In this document: positions 41,551-49,425 of the stretch, one piece after another
Position numbering within the stretch: position 1 is the stretch's first letter
How the letters are laid out: each line of letters begins with the position of its first letter
Assembly (NCBI RefSeq): GCF_001435575.1
Contig: NZ_AZEA01000002.1
Location: 186,001 to 250,000, forward strand
Direction: 5' to 3'
From: Lentilactobacillus sunkii DSM 19904
GTDB taxonomy: Bacteria; Bacillota; Bacilli; Lactobacillales; Lactobacillaceae
Length of the DNA stretch: 64,000 bases
The notes under the pieces: generated by a model
Seen by the model: the letters and a program-made list of their open reading frames with translations, nothing else
What the model was told of the DNA's origin: nothing
Databases searched by the model: none
Program-made: the position numbers and the translations under genes

Positions 41551-41676
41551 TTGCCGAAATGTGCTCCGACGACCCAGATGCTAACCTCTAAGAGCGCTTC
41601 AACTAAAGCCCCAAAGACCAGGGCTTCAGTCAAAGCACTCTTAGAGACCGCATCTCCCGGGTCTCGTCGCACTCTA
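41551..41676 (-). repeat. Structured intergenic element, copy 4
   Basis: On the minus strand it begins TAGAGTGCGACGAG, where TAG is the stop codon of the asparaginase gene, and ends GTCGGAGCACATTTCGGC. The hairpin arms are 26 bases (plus 41586-41611 and 41621-41646). All four differences are G-U type on the minus strand only. Further outer pairing: AGATGC/GCATCT, ACCC/GGGT and GACGA/TCGTC. It bridges two genes of the same strand. Confidence 0.87.
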
Positions 41677-42648
41677 CGAGATTGCATTCCCCATAAATTC
41701 TCTCAACTCGTCTCCATGCATATTATCACTCAATCCCACTAAAAGCTTGATTCTTGCCTTTTGACCATTCAGCCCCTGGCACAGAATTGTTCCCATTTTT
41801 CCTAATTGGATGCCGCCGCCTTGATAATCGTATATTTCTTGGGCAACACCGTTATAACATCTGGAGACCAGGACGATCGGGATACCGTTGTCAATTAAGC
41901 TTTGAATGGCTGGTAGTGTCTTTGGTGGGACATTTCCCGCACCCAGACCTTCCAGCACTAATCCTTTGGTATTTTTATTATTAATTGCTTCAAATAACGA
42001 ACCGTCCATTCCTGCATATGCCTTAATCAAATAAACGCCCTCAACCACATGATTGATATCACACACTTCAGTCTGAATTAACTCCTGGAAGTATTTTGCT
42101 TTGTTTTGCGTTACAATTCCAATTGGCCCAAAAGTTGGCGTCCGGAATGTGGCCACGTTGGTTGTATGCGTCTTGGTCACATATCTGGCAGTGTGAATTT
42201 CGTCGTTCATCACAACTAATACACCTTTACCGTAAGATTCGTCGGTTGCCGCAACCATGATTGCATTTCTAAAATTATACAATCCGTCAGAACCAATTTC
42301 GTTGGATGAGCGCATTGCTCCCGTAAGTACTACAGGGATGGTGTTGGGTAATGTCAAATCCAAAAAGTAGGCTGTTTCTTCCAATGTATCGGTTCCATGG
42401 GTAATCACGACGCCGTCAACACCTTCGTCAATTGCTTTCATAATCCGCTGCTTAATTTTTAACATCACTTCAGGGGTCACGTGGGGTGATGGCAAATTGA
42501 ACATTTCGTCAGTGATCAGGTTAATCTGACCCTTTAAAATAACTTGTTCTTCTGCGATTGGGTTCTCATCGTTGGGAACCACTTCGCCCTTTTCATTTTG
42601 AGACATTGAAATTGTGCCGCCTGTGTGAATTGCAAGAATTGTTTTCAT
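41674..42648 (-). CDS. ansA: Type I-like L-asparaginase
   Basis: A 324-residue cytoplasmic amidohydrolase converting asparagine to aspartate and ammonia. Both catalytic threonine motifs are visible: IHTGGTISM near the N-terminus and VITHGTDTLEETAYFLDL (about residue 85). GAMRSSNEIGSDG is a further family stretch. Start: GGAGG is 9 bases before ATG 42648; the ATG three codons upstream abuts the site. Its stop codon is inside structured element copy 4. No signal peptide. Confidence 0.93.
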   Translation of the reverse strand: MKTILAIHTGGTISMSQNEKGEVVPNDENPIAEEQVILKGQINLITDEMFNLPSPHVTPEVMLKIKQRIMKAIDEGVDGVVITHGTDTLEETAYFLDLTLPNTIPVVLTGAMRSSNEIGSDGLYNFRNAIMVAATDESYGKGVLVVMNDEIHTARYVTKTHTTNVATFRTPTFGPIGIVTQNKAKYFQELIQTEVCDINHVVEGVYLIKAYAGMDGSLFEAINNKNTKGLVLEGLGAGNVPPKTLPAIQSLIDNGIPIVLVSRCYNGVAQEIYDYQGGGIQLGKMGTILCQGLNGQKARIKLLVGLSDNMHGDELREFMGNAIS

Positions 42649-42738
42649 TAATTTCATCCTCCGTCAACCTGTTAATCTATACCATTGTACCGTAAAATGG
42701 AACTTGTAAACTTACAATCAAGAAAGAAGTCGACAGAT

Positions 42739-43110
42739 ATGCCAAATTCCGACCGATACTACACGCCGCAAGATTCAAAAGACGCTATGCGACAGATCGA
42801 AAAGCTGTTCAATAAATACAAGGACGCCCCCATCACGCAAGAACTCGTTACCTACCACCAGAATTTGGTAAACCGTCTGAAGACCGATATCATGGCAGCT
42901 GCCAAGCAGGAAAATGTCCCGGCACGAATCGACTCAATCAACTCAATGATTGACGTCATGGAACGCTGGCTGAAAGTCCGACTGGCAGGAAATCCATTTA
43001 ACGGCAAGATGAAGAATTTCAAATTTGTCGGTGCTGAATCACTGCCCAAATTTAAGCGCCACGTCCATAAAATGAATGGCAGTTCGGAACATAGATCATC
43101 GCGACACTAA
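42739..43110 (+). CDS. Hypothetical helical protein
   Basis: A 123-residue, strongly helical, basic protein (MPNSDRYYTPQDSKDAMRQIEKLFNKYKDAPITQELVTYHQNLVNRLKTDIMAAAKQ ... VMERWLKVRLAGNPFNG). No motif recognised. Start is uncertain. ATG 42739 follows a weak AGAAAGAAG site. An in-frame ATG at 42697 would add 14 residues but overlaps a likely promoter of this divergent gene. It stands alone between ansA and the pot operon. Confidence 0.6.
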   Translation: MPNSDRYYTPQDSKDAMRQIEKLFNKYKDAPITQELVTYHQNLVNRLKTDIMAAAKQENVPARIDSINSMIDVMERWLKVRLAGNPFNGKMKNFKFVGAESLPKFKRHVHKMNGSSEHRSSRH

Positions 43111-43114
43111 AACC

Positions 43115-43176
43115 GGAGTGCGAAACAAAACGCCTAGTCGCTTTCCTTGTTGCGACTCGCATTCAATCGTTATAAT
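43115..43176 (+). promoter_or_regulatory. Small hairpin and promoter before pot operon
   Basis: GAGTGCGA directly after the previous gene pairs partly with TCGCATTC, and AGTCGC/GCGACT (43136-43141, 43152-43157) forms an inner stem. The 5' end resembles the structured-element family, but the 3' end is missing. TATAAT at 43171-43176, with TTGTTG 18 bases upstream, is a plausible pot promoter. Confidence 0.45.
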
Positions 43177-43208
43177 TATTATATCCAATTATATTAGGAG
43201 GAAGACCG

Positions 43209-44297
43209 TTGAGCAAAACCATTGTTGAATTAAAAAACGTCTACAAAAAGTACGACGACGGCTTTACCGCTCTGAAGAACATCAGCTTTAAATTACAGGA
43301 AGGTGAATTCTACACGCTCCTGGGCCCCTCCGGCTGTGGTAAAACCACCATCCTTCAATCAATTGCCGGCTTTACCGAAGTCACGTCTGGCCAGGTCTTA
43401 TTTGACGGCAAGAAAATTAATGACATCCCGGCAAATAAACGACAACTCAATACTGTCTTTCAAGATTACGCATTATTCCCAAACATGAACGTTTTTGAAA
43501 ACGTCGCTTTTGGCTTGGTGGTCCACAATGCCAAAAAAGATGAAATTCAAACTCGGGTTCACGATGCTTTAAAAATGGTTCAGCTTGAGCAATACGCCAA
43601 CCGAGAAATCAGTGAGCTCTCTGGTGGCCAGCAGCAGCGAATTGCGATTGCCAGAGCGATTGTTAACCGGCCCAAGGTATTGTTGTTAGACGAGCCGTTA
43701 TCGGCCTTAGACGCCAAGTTACGCAAGGATATGCAGTACGAATTGCGTGAGCTCCAGCAAGACCTTGGGATCACCTTTTTATTTGTGACCCATGATCAAG
43801 AAGAAGCCCTAGCAATGAGTGACGAAATCTTTGTCATGAACAAGGGTGAAATTCTTCAAAAGGGCTCACCCGTTGATATTTACGATGAACCAATTAACCA
43901 CTTTGTCGCCGACTTTATCGGTGAGAGCAACATCATTGAGGGAAAGATGGTTGAAGATTATCAAGTTGCCTTCCTGGGGCATCAGTTCGAATGTTCCGAT
44001 GCCGGCATGCGGCCCAATGAACCGGTTGAAGTTGTTATCCGGCCAGAAGATTTGGTGATCACAACACCGGAAAAGGGCAAGCTGCAGGTCAAGGTTGATA
44101 CCCAGCTGTTCCGTGGCGACTACTATGAAATTCTCGCGTACGACAAAGCCGGCAACGAATGGCTGATTCATTCGACCAACGCCAGTACTGATGACGCCAT
44201 TGTCGGCCTAACCTTTGGGCCTGACGATATGCATATTATGCGATTTAACGAAACTGAAGCCAAATTCAATCACCGGCTTGAAAGTTATGAAGATTAG
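43209..44297 (+). CDS. potA: Spermidine/putrescine ABC importer ATPase PotA
   Basis: A 362-residue ATPase with Walker [12 protein letters not shown], signature [14 protein letters not shown], Walker [13 protein letters not shown], and a C-terminal TOBE domain ([16 protein letters not shown]). It energises polyamine uptake with PotB, PotC and PotD. The start is TTG 43209, with AGGAGGA 7-8 bases upstream. First gene of the complete potABCD operon; potB follows after 11 bases. Confidence 0.95.
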   Translation: MSKTIVELKNVYKKYDDGFTALKNISFKLQEGEFYTLLGPSGCGKTTILQSIAGFTEVTSGQVLFDGKKINDIPANKRQLNTVFQDYALFPNMNVFENVAFGLVVHNAKKDEIQTRVHDALKMVQLEQYANREISELSGGQQQRIAIARAIVNRPKVLLLDEPLSALDAKLRKDMQYELRELQQDLGITFLFVTHDQEEALAMSDEIFVMNKGEILQKGSPVDIYDEPINHFVADFIGESNIIEGKMVEDYQVAFLGHQFECSDAGMRPNEPVEVVIRPEDLVITTPEKGKLQVKVDTQLFRGDYYEILAYDKAGNEWLIHSTNASTDDAIVGLTFGPDDMHIMRFNETEAKFNHRLESYED

Positions 44298-44308
44298 GGG
44301 GCTGAGAG

Positions 44309-45118
44309 ATGAAGAAAAACTTTCGGGGATTATTTTTCACGCCCTATGTTTTGTGGCTGGGCATGTTTGTAATCGCACCCGTCGCTTTGATTTTTTACTA
44401 TTCATTTTTTGATATTCACCACAACTTCACCCTGTCCAACTACCAGGAGTTTTTCACTTCGGGAACATACCTGACAATGACGGCCAATTCGGTGCTTTAT
44501 GCATTTTTAATTACGTTATTCGCCATTCTGATCAGCTACCCGATGGCGTTGGTGATCAGTAAGCTCAAGCACCGGAATTTGTGGATTCTGTTGATTATTC
44601 TGCCAACCTGGATTAACCTGCTGCTCAAGGCATACGCATTTATCGGCCTATTAAGCCACGATGGTCTGGTCAATGAACTGTTCCAATTCTTTGGGCTCCC
44701 GGTTCAACACATGCTGTTTACGGATGCCAGCTTCATTCTGGTTGCCGCCTATATTCAAATTCCATTTATGATTCTGCCAATCTTTAATTCATTAACCGAC
44801 ATCAGTGATTCTTATATTCGTGCCAGTCGCGATTTAGGCGCTACCAAATGGCAGACGTTAACCAAAGTCATCATCCCAATGACGATGCCTGGGATTAAAT
44901 CCGGCATTCAAATTGTCTTCATCCCTTCGCTATCACTCTTCATGCTTTCACGCCTGATCGGTGGTAACAAGGTCATCACTCTAGGAACTGCCGTTGAGGA
45001 GCATTTTCTCACGACAATGAACTGGGGCATGGGCTCAACCATTGGTGTGGTCCTGATCATTTCAATGGTCATCGTCATGCTGCTGACCAACACCAAGCGT
45101 AAAAGGAGGCGGGCATAA
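44309..45118 (+). CDS. potB: Polyamine ABC permease PotB
   Basis: A 269-residue, six-helix permease. The EAA coupling loop is DSYIRASRDLGATKWQTLTKVIIPMTMPGI. AGGGGG lies before ATG 44309. Its stop overlaps the potC ATG by one base (TAATG), giving translational coupling. It pairs with PotC in the membrane to form the polyamine channel. Confidence 0.94.
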   Translation: MKKNFRGLFFTPYVLWLGMFVIAPVALIFYYSFFDIHHNFTLSNYQEFFTSGTYLTMTANSVLYAFLITLFAILISYPMALVISKLKHRNLWILLIILPTWINLLLKAYAFIGLLSHDGLVNELFQFFGLPVQHMLFTDASFILVAAYIQIPFMILPIFNSLTDISDSYIRASRDLGATKWQTLTKVIIPMTMPGIKSGIQIVFIPSLSLFMLSRLIGGNKVITLGTAVEEHFLTTMNWGMGSTIGVVLIISMVIVMLLTNTKRKRRRA

Positions 45119-45939
45119 TGGAAAACAAAGCCTCCAAAACCGGTAAAATTTATATCACAATCGTCTTTTTGCTATTATATATTCCAATTGTTTATCTGAT
45201 CCTGTACTCATTCAGCAAAGGCACCACCATGACCAATTTTCAGGGTTTCTCTTTAAAACATTATGGAGAACTTTTCGCCGACAAACGCATGCTGGCAATC
45301 TTTCTAAACACGATTTTAATTGCCCTTCTATCATCCGTTTGTTCAACCATCATCGGAACTATGGGTGCTTTGGCTGTACATAATGCCAAACGCCGTCACG
45401 AAAGGGAAACCTTGCTGTCACTGAACAGTATCCTGTTGGTTTCACCCGACGTTATCATCGGTGCCAGCTTCCTGATCTTCTTTACCGCATTGAAGCTGCC
45501 GCTGGGATTTTGGTCAGTGCTCCTAAGCCACATTGCCTTTGAAATCCCCATTGTGCTTCTGTTGGTCTTGCCACGATTGGACGAAATGAGCCCGTCAATG
45601 ACCAACGCAGCCATGGATTTGGGCGCCAGTCCGTCACAGATTCTGAGCAAGATTATCCTGCCGTATATCCAGCCGGGAATCATTGCCGGCTTCTTCATGG
45701 CGATCACCTATTCACTGGATGATTTTGCAGTTACCTTCTTCGTCACTGGTAACGGCTTCACCACCCTGTCAGTTGAAATTTACTCACGGGCCCGTCAGGG
45801 AATCAGCTTGGAAATCAACGCACTTGCTGGCATCATGTTCATCTTCTCGTTGATTTTGGTCGGCGTTTACTATGTGATCGAAACCCACAATACCGGCAAT
45901 GGTGATAAGAAGAACATTGTGGAGGTGACTGATCGATGA
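45118..45939 (+). CDS. potC: Polyamine ABC permease PotC
   Basis: A 273-residue, six-helix permease with EAA loop PSMTNAAMDLGASPSQILSKIILPYIQPGI and the helix-5 stretch SLDDFAVTFFVTGNGFTTLSVEIYSRARQG typical of PotC. AGGAGG precedes ATG 45118. Its stop overlaps potD by 4 bases (ATGA). Confidence 0.94.
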   Translation: MENKASKTGKIYITIVFLLLYIPIVYLILYSFSKGTTMTNFQGFSLKHYGELFADKRMLAIFLNTILIALLSSVCSTIIGTMGALAVHNAKRRHERETLLSLNSILLVSPDVIIGASFLIFFTALKLPLGFWSVLLSHIAFEIPIVLLLVLPRLDEMSPSMTNAAMDLGASPSQILSKIILPYIQPGIIAGFFMAITYSLDDFAVTFFVTGNGFTTLSVEIYSRARQGISLEINALAGIMFIFSLILVGVYYVIETHNTGNGDKKNIVEVTDR

Positions 45940-47006
45940 AGAAATTTCTCGCAGCATTCATTGCAATCCTGGCGATCTGTGCCGGCTTGGCCTATGGCAG
46001 TAATCAGTTAACCAAATCAACCGGCGATACCGGCAATAAAGTTCTTAACCTCTACAATTGGGGCGATTATATCGACCCGGCCCTCCTGACCAAATTTCAA
46101 AAGGAAACCGGTTATCACGTCAACGTTGAAACTTTCGACAGCAATGAAGCCATGTATACGAAAATCAAGCAAGGCGGCACCAGTTATGACATCACCGTTC
46201 CTAGTGATTACATGGTTCAAAAAATGAAAGCTGACCACATGCTGATCCCACTGGATAAATCCAAGCTTAAGGGCATGAACAACTATGGTTCTTCATTTAT
46301 GAACAAGTCCTTTGACCCCGGTAACAAGTATTCAATCCCCTACTTCTGGGGAACACTTGGCATTATTTACAATGATCAGTCGGTTAAACCCGGTTCGCTT
46401 ACCCACTGGAATCAGCTTTGGAGCAAGAAGTACCGCAATGATATTATGTTGATTGATTCATCTCGTGATATCCTGGGATTCTCGTTGATTTCAATGGGAC
46501 ATTCGGTGAATACAACCAACTCGACCGAACTGGTCGCAGCCAAAAACAAGTTGAATCGACTATCTCCCAACGTCAAAGCAGTGGTTGCCGATGAAATTAA
46601 GATGTACATGGCTGAAGGTGAAGCCCCGGTTGCCGTTGACTGGTCGGGTGAGGCGTCAGAAATGATGTCGCAGAACTCGCATTTGCATTACGTTGTACCG
46701 ACAGAAGGCAGTAACATGTGGTTCGATGATTTGGCCATCCCAAAGACCGCCAAGCATTTCAAAGCAATTTATGCCTTTTTGAACTTCATGAACAAACCGG
46801 AAAATGCCGCTCAAAATGCTGAATATATTGGTTATTCAACACCAAACATGGCAGCATATAAGCTGTTGCCAAAGAACGTCAGAGACGACAAACAGTTCTA
46901 TCCGGATCAACAGGTGCTTGACCGACTGCAGGTTTACAGCAACCTCAGCCCACAAAAAGTGCAGGAGTATAATGACTTGTATTTGGAATTCAAGATGCAC
47001 CATTAA
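45936..47006 (+). CDS. potD: Polyamine-binding protein PotD
   Basis: A 356-residue extracytoplasmic binding protein. The N-terminal signal segment is MKKFLAAFIAILAICAGLAYG, and mature-domain landmarks are LNLYNWGDYIDPALLTKF, TYDITVPSDYMV-like YDITVPSDYMVQKM and PYFWGTLGIIYN. It binds spermidine or putrescine and delivers it to PotBC. The only Cys near the signal (LAIC) is not a canonical lipobox, since Ile precedes it. The protein is therefore either an atypical lipoprotein or kept near the membrane by an uncleaved signal helix. GGAGG before ATG 45936. The 3' end of the operon shows no strong terminator. Confidence 0.92.
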   Translation: MKKFLAAFIAILAICAGLAYGSNQLTKSTGDTGNKVLNLYNWGDYIDPALLTKFQKETGYHVNVETFDSNEAMYTKIKQGGTSYDITVPSDYMVQKMKADHMLIPLDKSKLKGMNNYGSSFMNKSFDPGNKYSIPYFWGTLGIIYNDQSVKPGSLTHWNQLWSKKYRNDIMLIDSSRDILGFSLISMGHSVNTTNSTELVAAKNKLNRLSPNVKAVVADEIKMYMAEGEAPVAVDWSGEASEMMSQNSHLHYVVPTEGSNMWFDDLAIPKTAKHFKAIYAFLNFMNKPENAAQNAEYIGYSTPNMAAYKLLPKNVRDDKQFYPDQQVLDRLQVYSNLSPQKVQEYNDLYLEFKMHH

Positions 47007-47074
47007 CACTGGTTAATCATTCTTAATTGGTCTTTATACCCGAAATGCATTAAACTTATTACGAGGTGAAAATA

Positions 47075-47404
47075 ATGGCAAAGAAAAACATGCGACAAGA
47101 GATCATTATCGATATGGACGAATTCATCGTCACATACGCAGCAACACTGTTGGATCCAAATGAAAATCTTTCAAAATTGGTGTACGACACAGCAAAAGAA
47201 GATATCACAAAGTGGGACGACTTGTTCCACGATCAAGGATTCGGAAGAAAAAACAAGTTTCTTAACATCGGCCGAGGCTATCTGAGAGATGCACTCAACT
47301 TGGACGCCGAAGAAGCAGAAAAGCAAGGTGACCAATTAGCCCAAGAAGCCATCGAGTACTTAGGAAAGCACACCGACTTCTTTGAGAACTGGAGAACAGA
47401 CTAG
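47075..47404 (+). CDS. Hypothetical protein
   Basis: A 109-residue soluble acidic protein (MAKKNMRQEIIIDMDEFIVTYAATLLDPNENLSKLVYDTAKEDITKWDDLFHDQGFGRKNKFLNIGRGYLRDALNLDAEEAEKQ...). It looks helical; no motif is recognised. GAGGTGA lies 7 bases before ATG 47075; an upstream GTG is inside that site. Own gene after the pot operon. Structured element copy 5 begins directly after its TAG stop. Confidence 0.7.
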   Translation: MAKKNMRQEIIIDMDEFIVTYAATLLDPNENLSKLVYDTAKEDITKWDDLFHDQGFGRKNKFLNIGRGYLRDALNLDAEEAEKQGDQLAQEAIEYLGKHTDFFENWRTD

Positions 47405-47527
47405 AGAGTGTGACAAGCCCCGGGTGACCCCGGAGTGTAAGACGAAAATATCAATGATGAACGGTCCTTGTTCATCGTTGATATTTTTGACTTACACAGT
47501 AGGGGTCAGGGGTATCGGAACACGTTT
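47405..47527 (+). repeat. Structured intergenic element, copy 5
   Basis: Begins AGAGTGTGACAAG right after the stop codon at 47402-47404 and ends GGAACACGTTT. The hairpin has 28-base arms (47435-47462, 47470-47497) and loop GGTCCTT. There are two G-U type differences, plus one A-A mismatch. Outer stem: GACCCC with GGGGTC. It abuts copy 6 head to tail. Confidence 0.83.
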
Positions 47528-47645
47528 AGAGCGCGACGAGCAACGGGTGAGGCGGTTTCTAAGAGTGCTTTGACTGAAACCCCGGTTTTGGGTTTTAGTT
47601 AAAGTGCACTTAGAAGTAAGCCTCAGTTGCGTCGGAGCGTATTTC
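47528..47645 (+). repeat. Structured intergenic element, copy 6
   Basis: Begins AGAGCGCGACGAG and ends GTCGGAGCGTATTTC. The hairpin has 26-base arms (47557-47582, 47590-47615) and loop CGGTTTT. Four differences are G-U type on the plus strand, plus one A-A mismatch. Its stem sequence resembles copy 4 although it lies 6 kb away in the opposite orientation. Confidence 0.83.
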
Positions 47646-47738
47646 AGAAGCAGCCTGGACCTGAAAACAAGCGAAAAGCTGTTGCCTCTTGGGCCATGTA
47701 GGTTAGGCAGGCTTTCAGCCGGCCGTCGGAACACGTTT
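47646..47738 (+). repeat. Probable decayed element copy
   Basis: CCGTCGGAACACGTTT at the right end matches the family 3' terminus. The interior has only short stems (CTGAAA/TTTCAG, GCCT/AGGC). It follows copy 6 directly, making a cluster of three. A short hairpin (CCGTCCCACTGGAT and its inverse, about 47797-47831) comes after it, before the MFS gene. Confidence 0.4.
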
Positions 47739-47936
47739 CCACTAGATAACAGCCAACAATCCCCAAAAGAAATTCAGAATACCAAACAAAAACAGCCGTC
47801 CCACTGGATACACAACATCCAGTGGGACGGCTATTTTGCACCCAAATCCGCAAGCTTTTTCCACCAACTTCCCCCAACTTTGTATCATAATAGACCTGTT
47901 TAAGTTGTACACAACTCTACAAGGAGGTCATCCAAA

Positions 47937-49373
47937 ATGAACAACGCACCTGCACAAACAACAACCCAAAAGAACGGTTGGTGGATCCTAGTATCAATCG
48001 GCATGTTTGCTTTCATGTCCAACTTGGATTCAAGTATTGTCAACATTGCCATGCCGATCATGGCAAAGCAGCTCCATGTACCAATGAATCAAATCGAATG
48101 GGTGGTTTCCTCATACCTGATCGTCCTAACAGCGTTATTGCTATTTTTCGGTAAATTAGGGGACATCTATGGTAAAGTCAAAGTTTTCAGAATTGGGACA
48201 GTCGTCTTTCTTCTCGGATCCTTCCTATCAGGCCTGCAAATGAATTTTCCGTTTCTACTGGTTGGTCGGTTCATTCAGGGAACCGGGGCTGCCATGACTC
48301 TTTCAAACACTTACGGCATCACGACTTCCACTTTTGGCATCAAGGAACGTGGCCGGGCAATGGGATTTGTCGGCACTTTCGTTGCCCTGGGTGCAATCGC
48401 CGGACCCGGACTTGGTGGTCTGATTTTATCCCAGTTATCCTGGGGATACATTTTCTGGGTCAACCTGCCAATTGGAATCATCGCCATCATTTTGGGCGCA
48501 ATTGTCATGCCGAAGGCTTATCAAACAGTTCCAGGGACAATTGACTGGTTGGGGTTTATCAACTTCTCACTGATGATTATCGGCCTGTTCCTGGGGGTCT
48601 TCATTGGCCAGGAAATTGGATACACGAAGCCTGTCCCACTGGCATTATTTGCATTGGGAATCGTGACGCTCTGGGGATTCCTCCACGCTGAGAAGCGGGC
48701 TAAGAATCCACTGATGCCACTATCTTTATTCAAAATCAAGCCATTTTCATACGGCCTTGGGGCTGCGGTATTGATTTTCCTATCCAACTTCTTCACTGTT
48801 GTTATCGTGCCCTTCTACCTCGAAGATGCGCGCAGACTCACTGCCGGTCAGGCCGGTGCCTTGTTAATCATTTTCCCCATCATAATGGTCTTTTCAGGAC
48901 CGTTTGGCGGTTGGCTGGCCGATCATTTTTCACCTGCCCGGATTGCCTCGATTGGCTTGTTAATCGTAGCGGTGGCCCAGGCAATGTACATCTTCTTGAC
49001 CTTAACCAGTCCAATGTGGGTCTATGTCGTGATCACGATTATCATGGCCTTTGGAACCGGGCTGTTCCAGTCGCCGAACAGTGATATTGTCATGTCGGTC
49101 GTTCCAAAAGATTCGTTGGGGAGTGCCGGAAGTTTAAATGCCCTCGCCCGAAATGTCGGTATGATTTCAGGAACTGCTCTTTCTACAAGTGCCTTGTTTA
49201 TCGCCATGAGCATCAAGGCCGGGTTCCATGTAACTAATTATCTGCCACAGCAGCCGGAAGTCTTCATCTTTGGTATGCATATCGCATTTGCAGTATCGCT
49301 GGTCATTATTCTTGGCGCCCTGGGACTGTCAGTCATGCAGGGACGAACAGTTAAACCTGGCGATTTAAAATAG
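47937..49373 (+). CDS. DHA2-family 14-helix drug exporter
   Basis: A 478-residue EmrB/QacA-type major facilitator. The DHA2 motif LDSSIVNIAMPIMAKQL is in helix 1, GKLGDIYGKVKVFRIG is the loop 2-3 motif A, and motif C (antiporter) is FVALGAIAGPGLGGLI. It exports drugs or toxic organic compounds in exchange for protons. AAGGAGGT lies before ATG 47937. No dedicated regulator gene adjoins it. Confidence 0.92.
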   Translation: MNNAPAQTTTQKNGWWILVSIGMFAFMSNLDSSIVNIAMPIMAKQLHVPMNQIEWVVSSYLIVLTALLLFFGKLGDIYGKVKVFRIGTVVFLLGSFLSGLQMNFPFLLVGRFIQGTGAAMTLSNTYGITTSTFGIKERGRAMGFVGTFVALGAIAGPGLGGLILSQLSWGYIFWVNLPIGIIAIILGAIVMPKAYQTVPGTIDWLGFINFSLMIIGLFLGVFIGQEIGYTKPVPLALFALGIVTLWGFLHAEKRAKNPLMPLSLFKIKPFSYGLGAAVLIFLSNFFTVVIVPFYLEDARRLTAGQAGALLIIFPIIMVFSGPFGGWLADHFSPARIASIGLLIVAVAQAMYIFLTLTSPMWVYVVITIIMAFGTGLFQSPNSDIVMSVVPKDSLGSAGSLNALARNVGMISGTALSTSALFIAMSIKAGFHVTNYLPQQPEVFIFGMHIAFAVSLVIILGALGLSVMQGRTVKPGDLK

Positions 49374-49387
49374 TACAACACAAAGTA

Positions 49388-49425
49388 AAACAGAGAATCG
49401 GAAAAATCCGATTCTCTGTTTTTTA
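49388..49425. terminator. Bidirectional terminator
   Basis: 15-bp stem (49388-49402 with 49407-49421) followed by TTTTTT on the plus strand. It lies between the convergent exporter and P-type ATPase genes. Confidence 0.9.
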
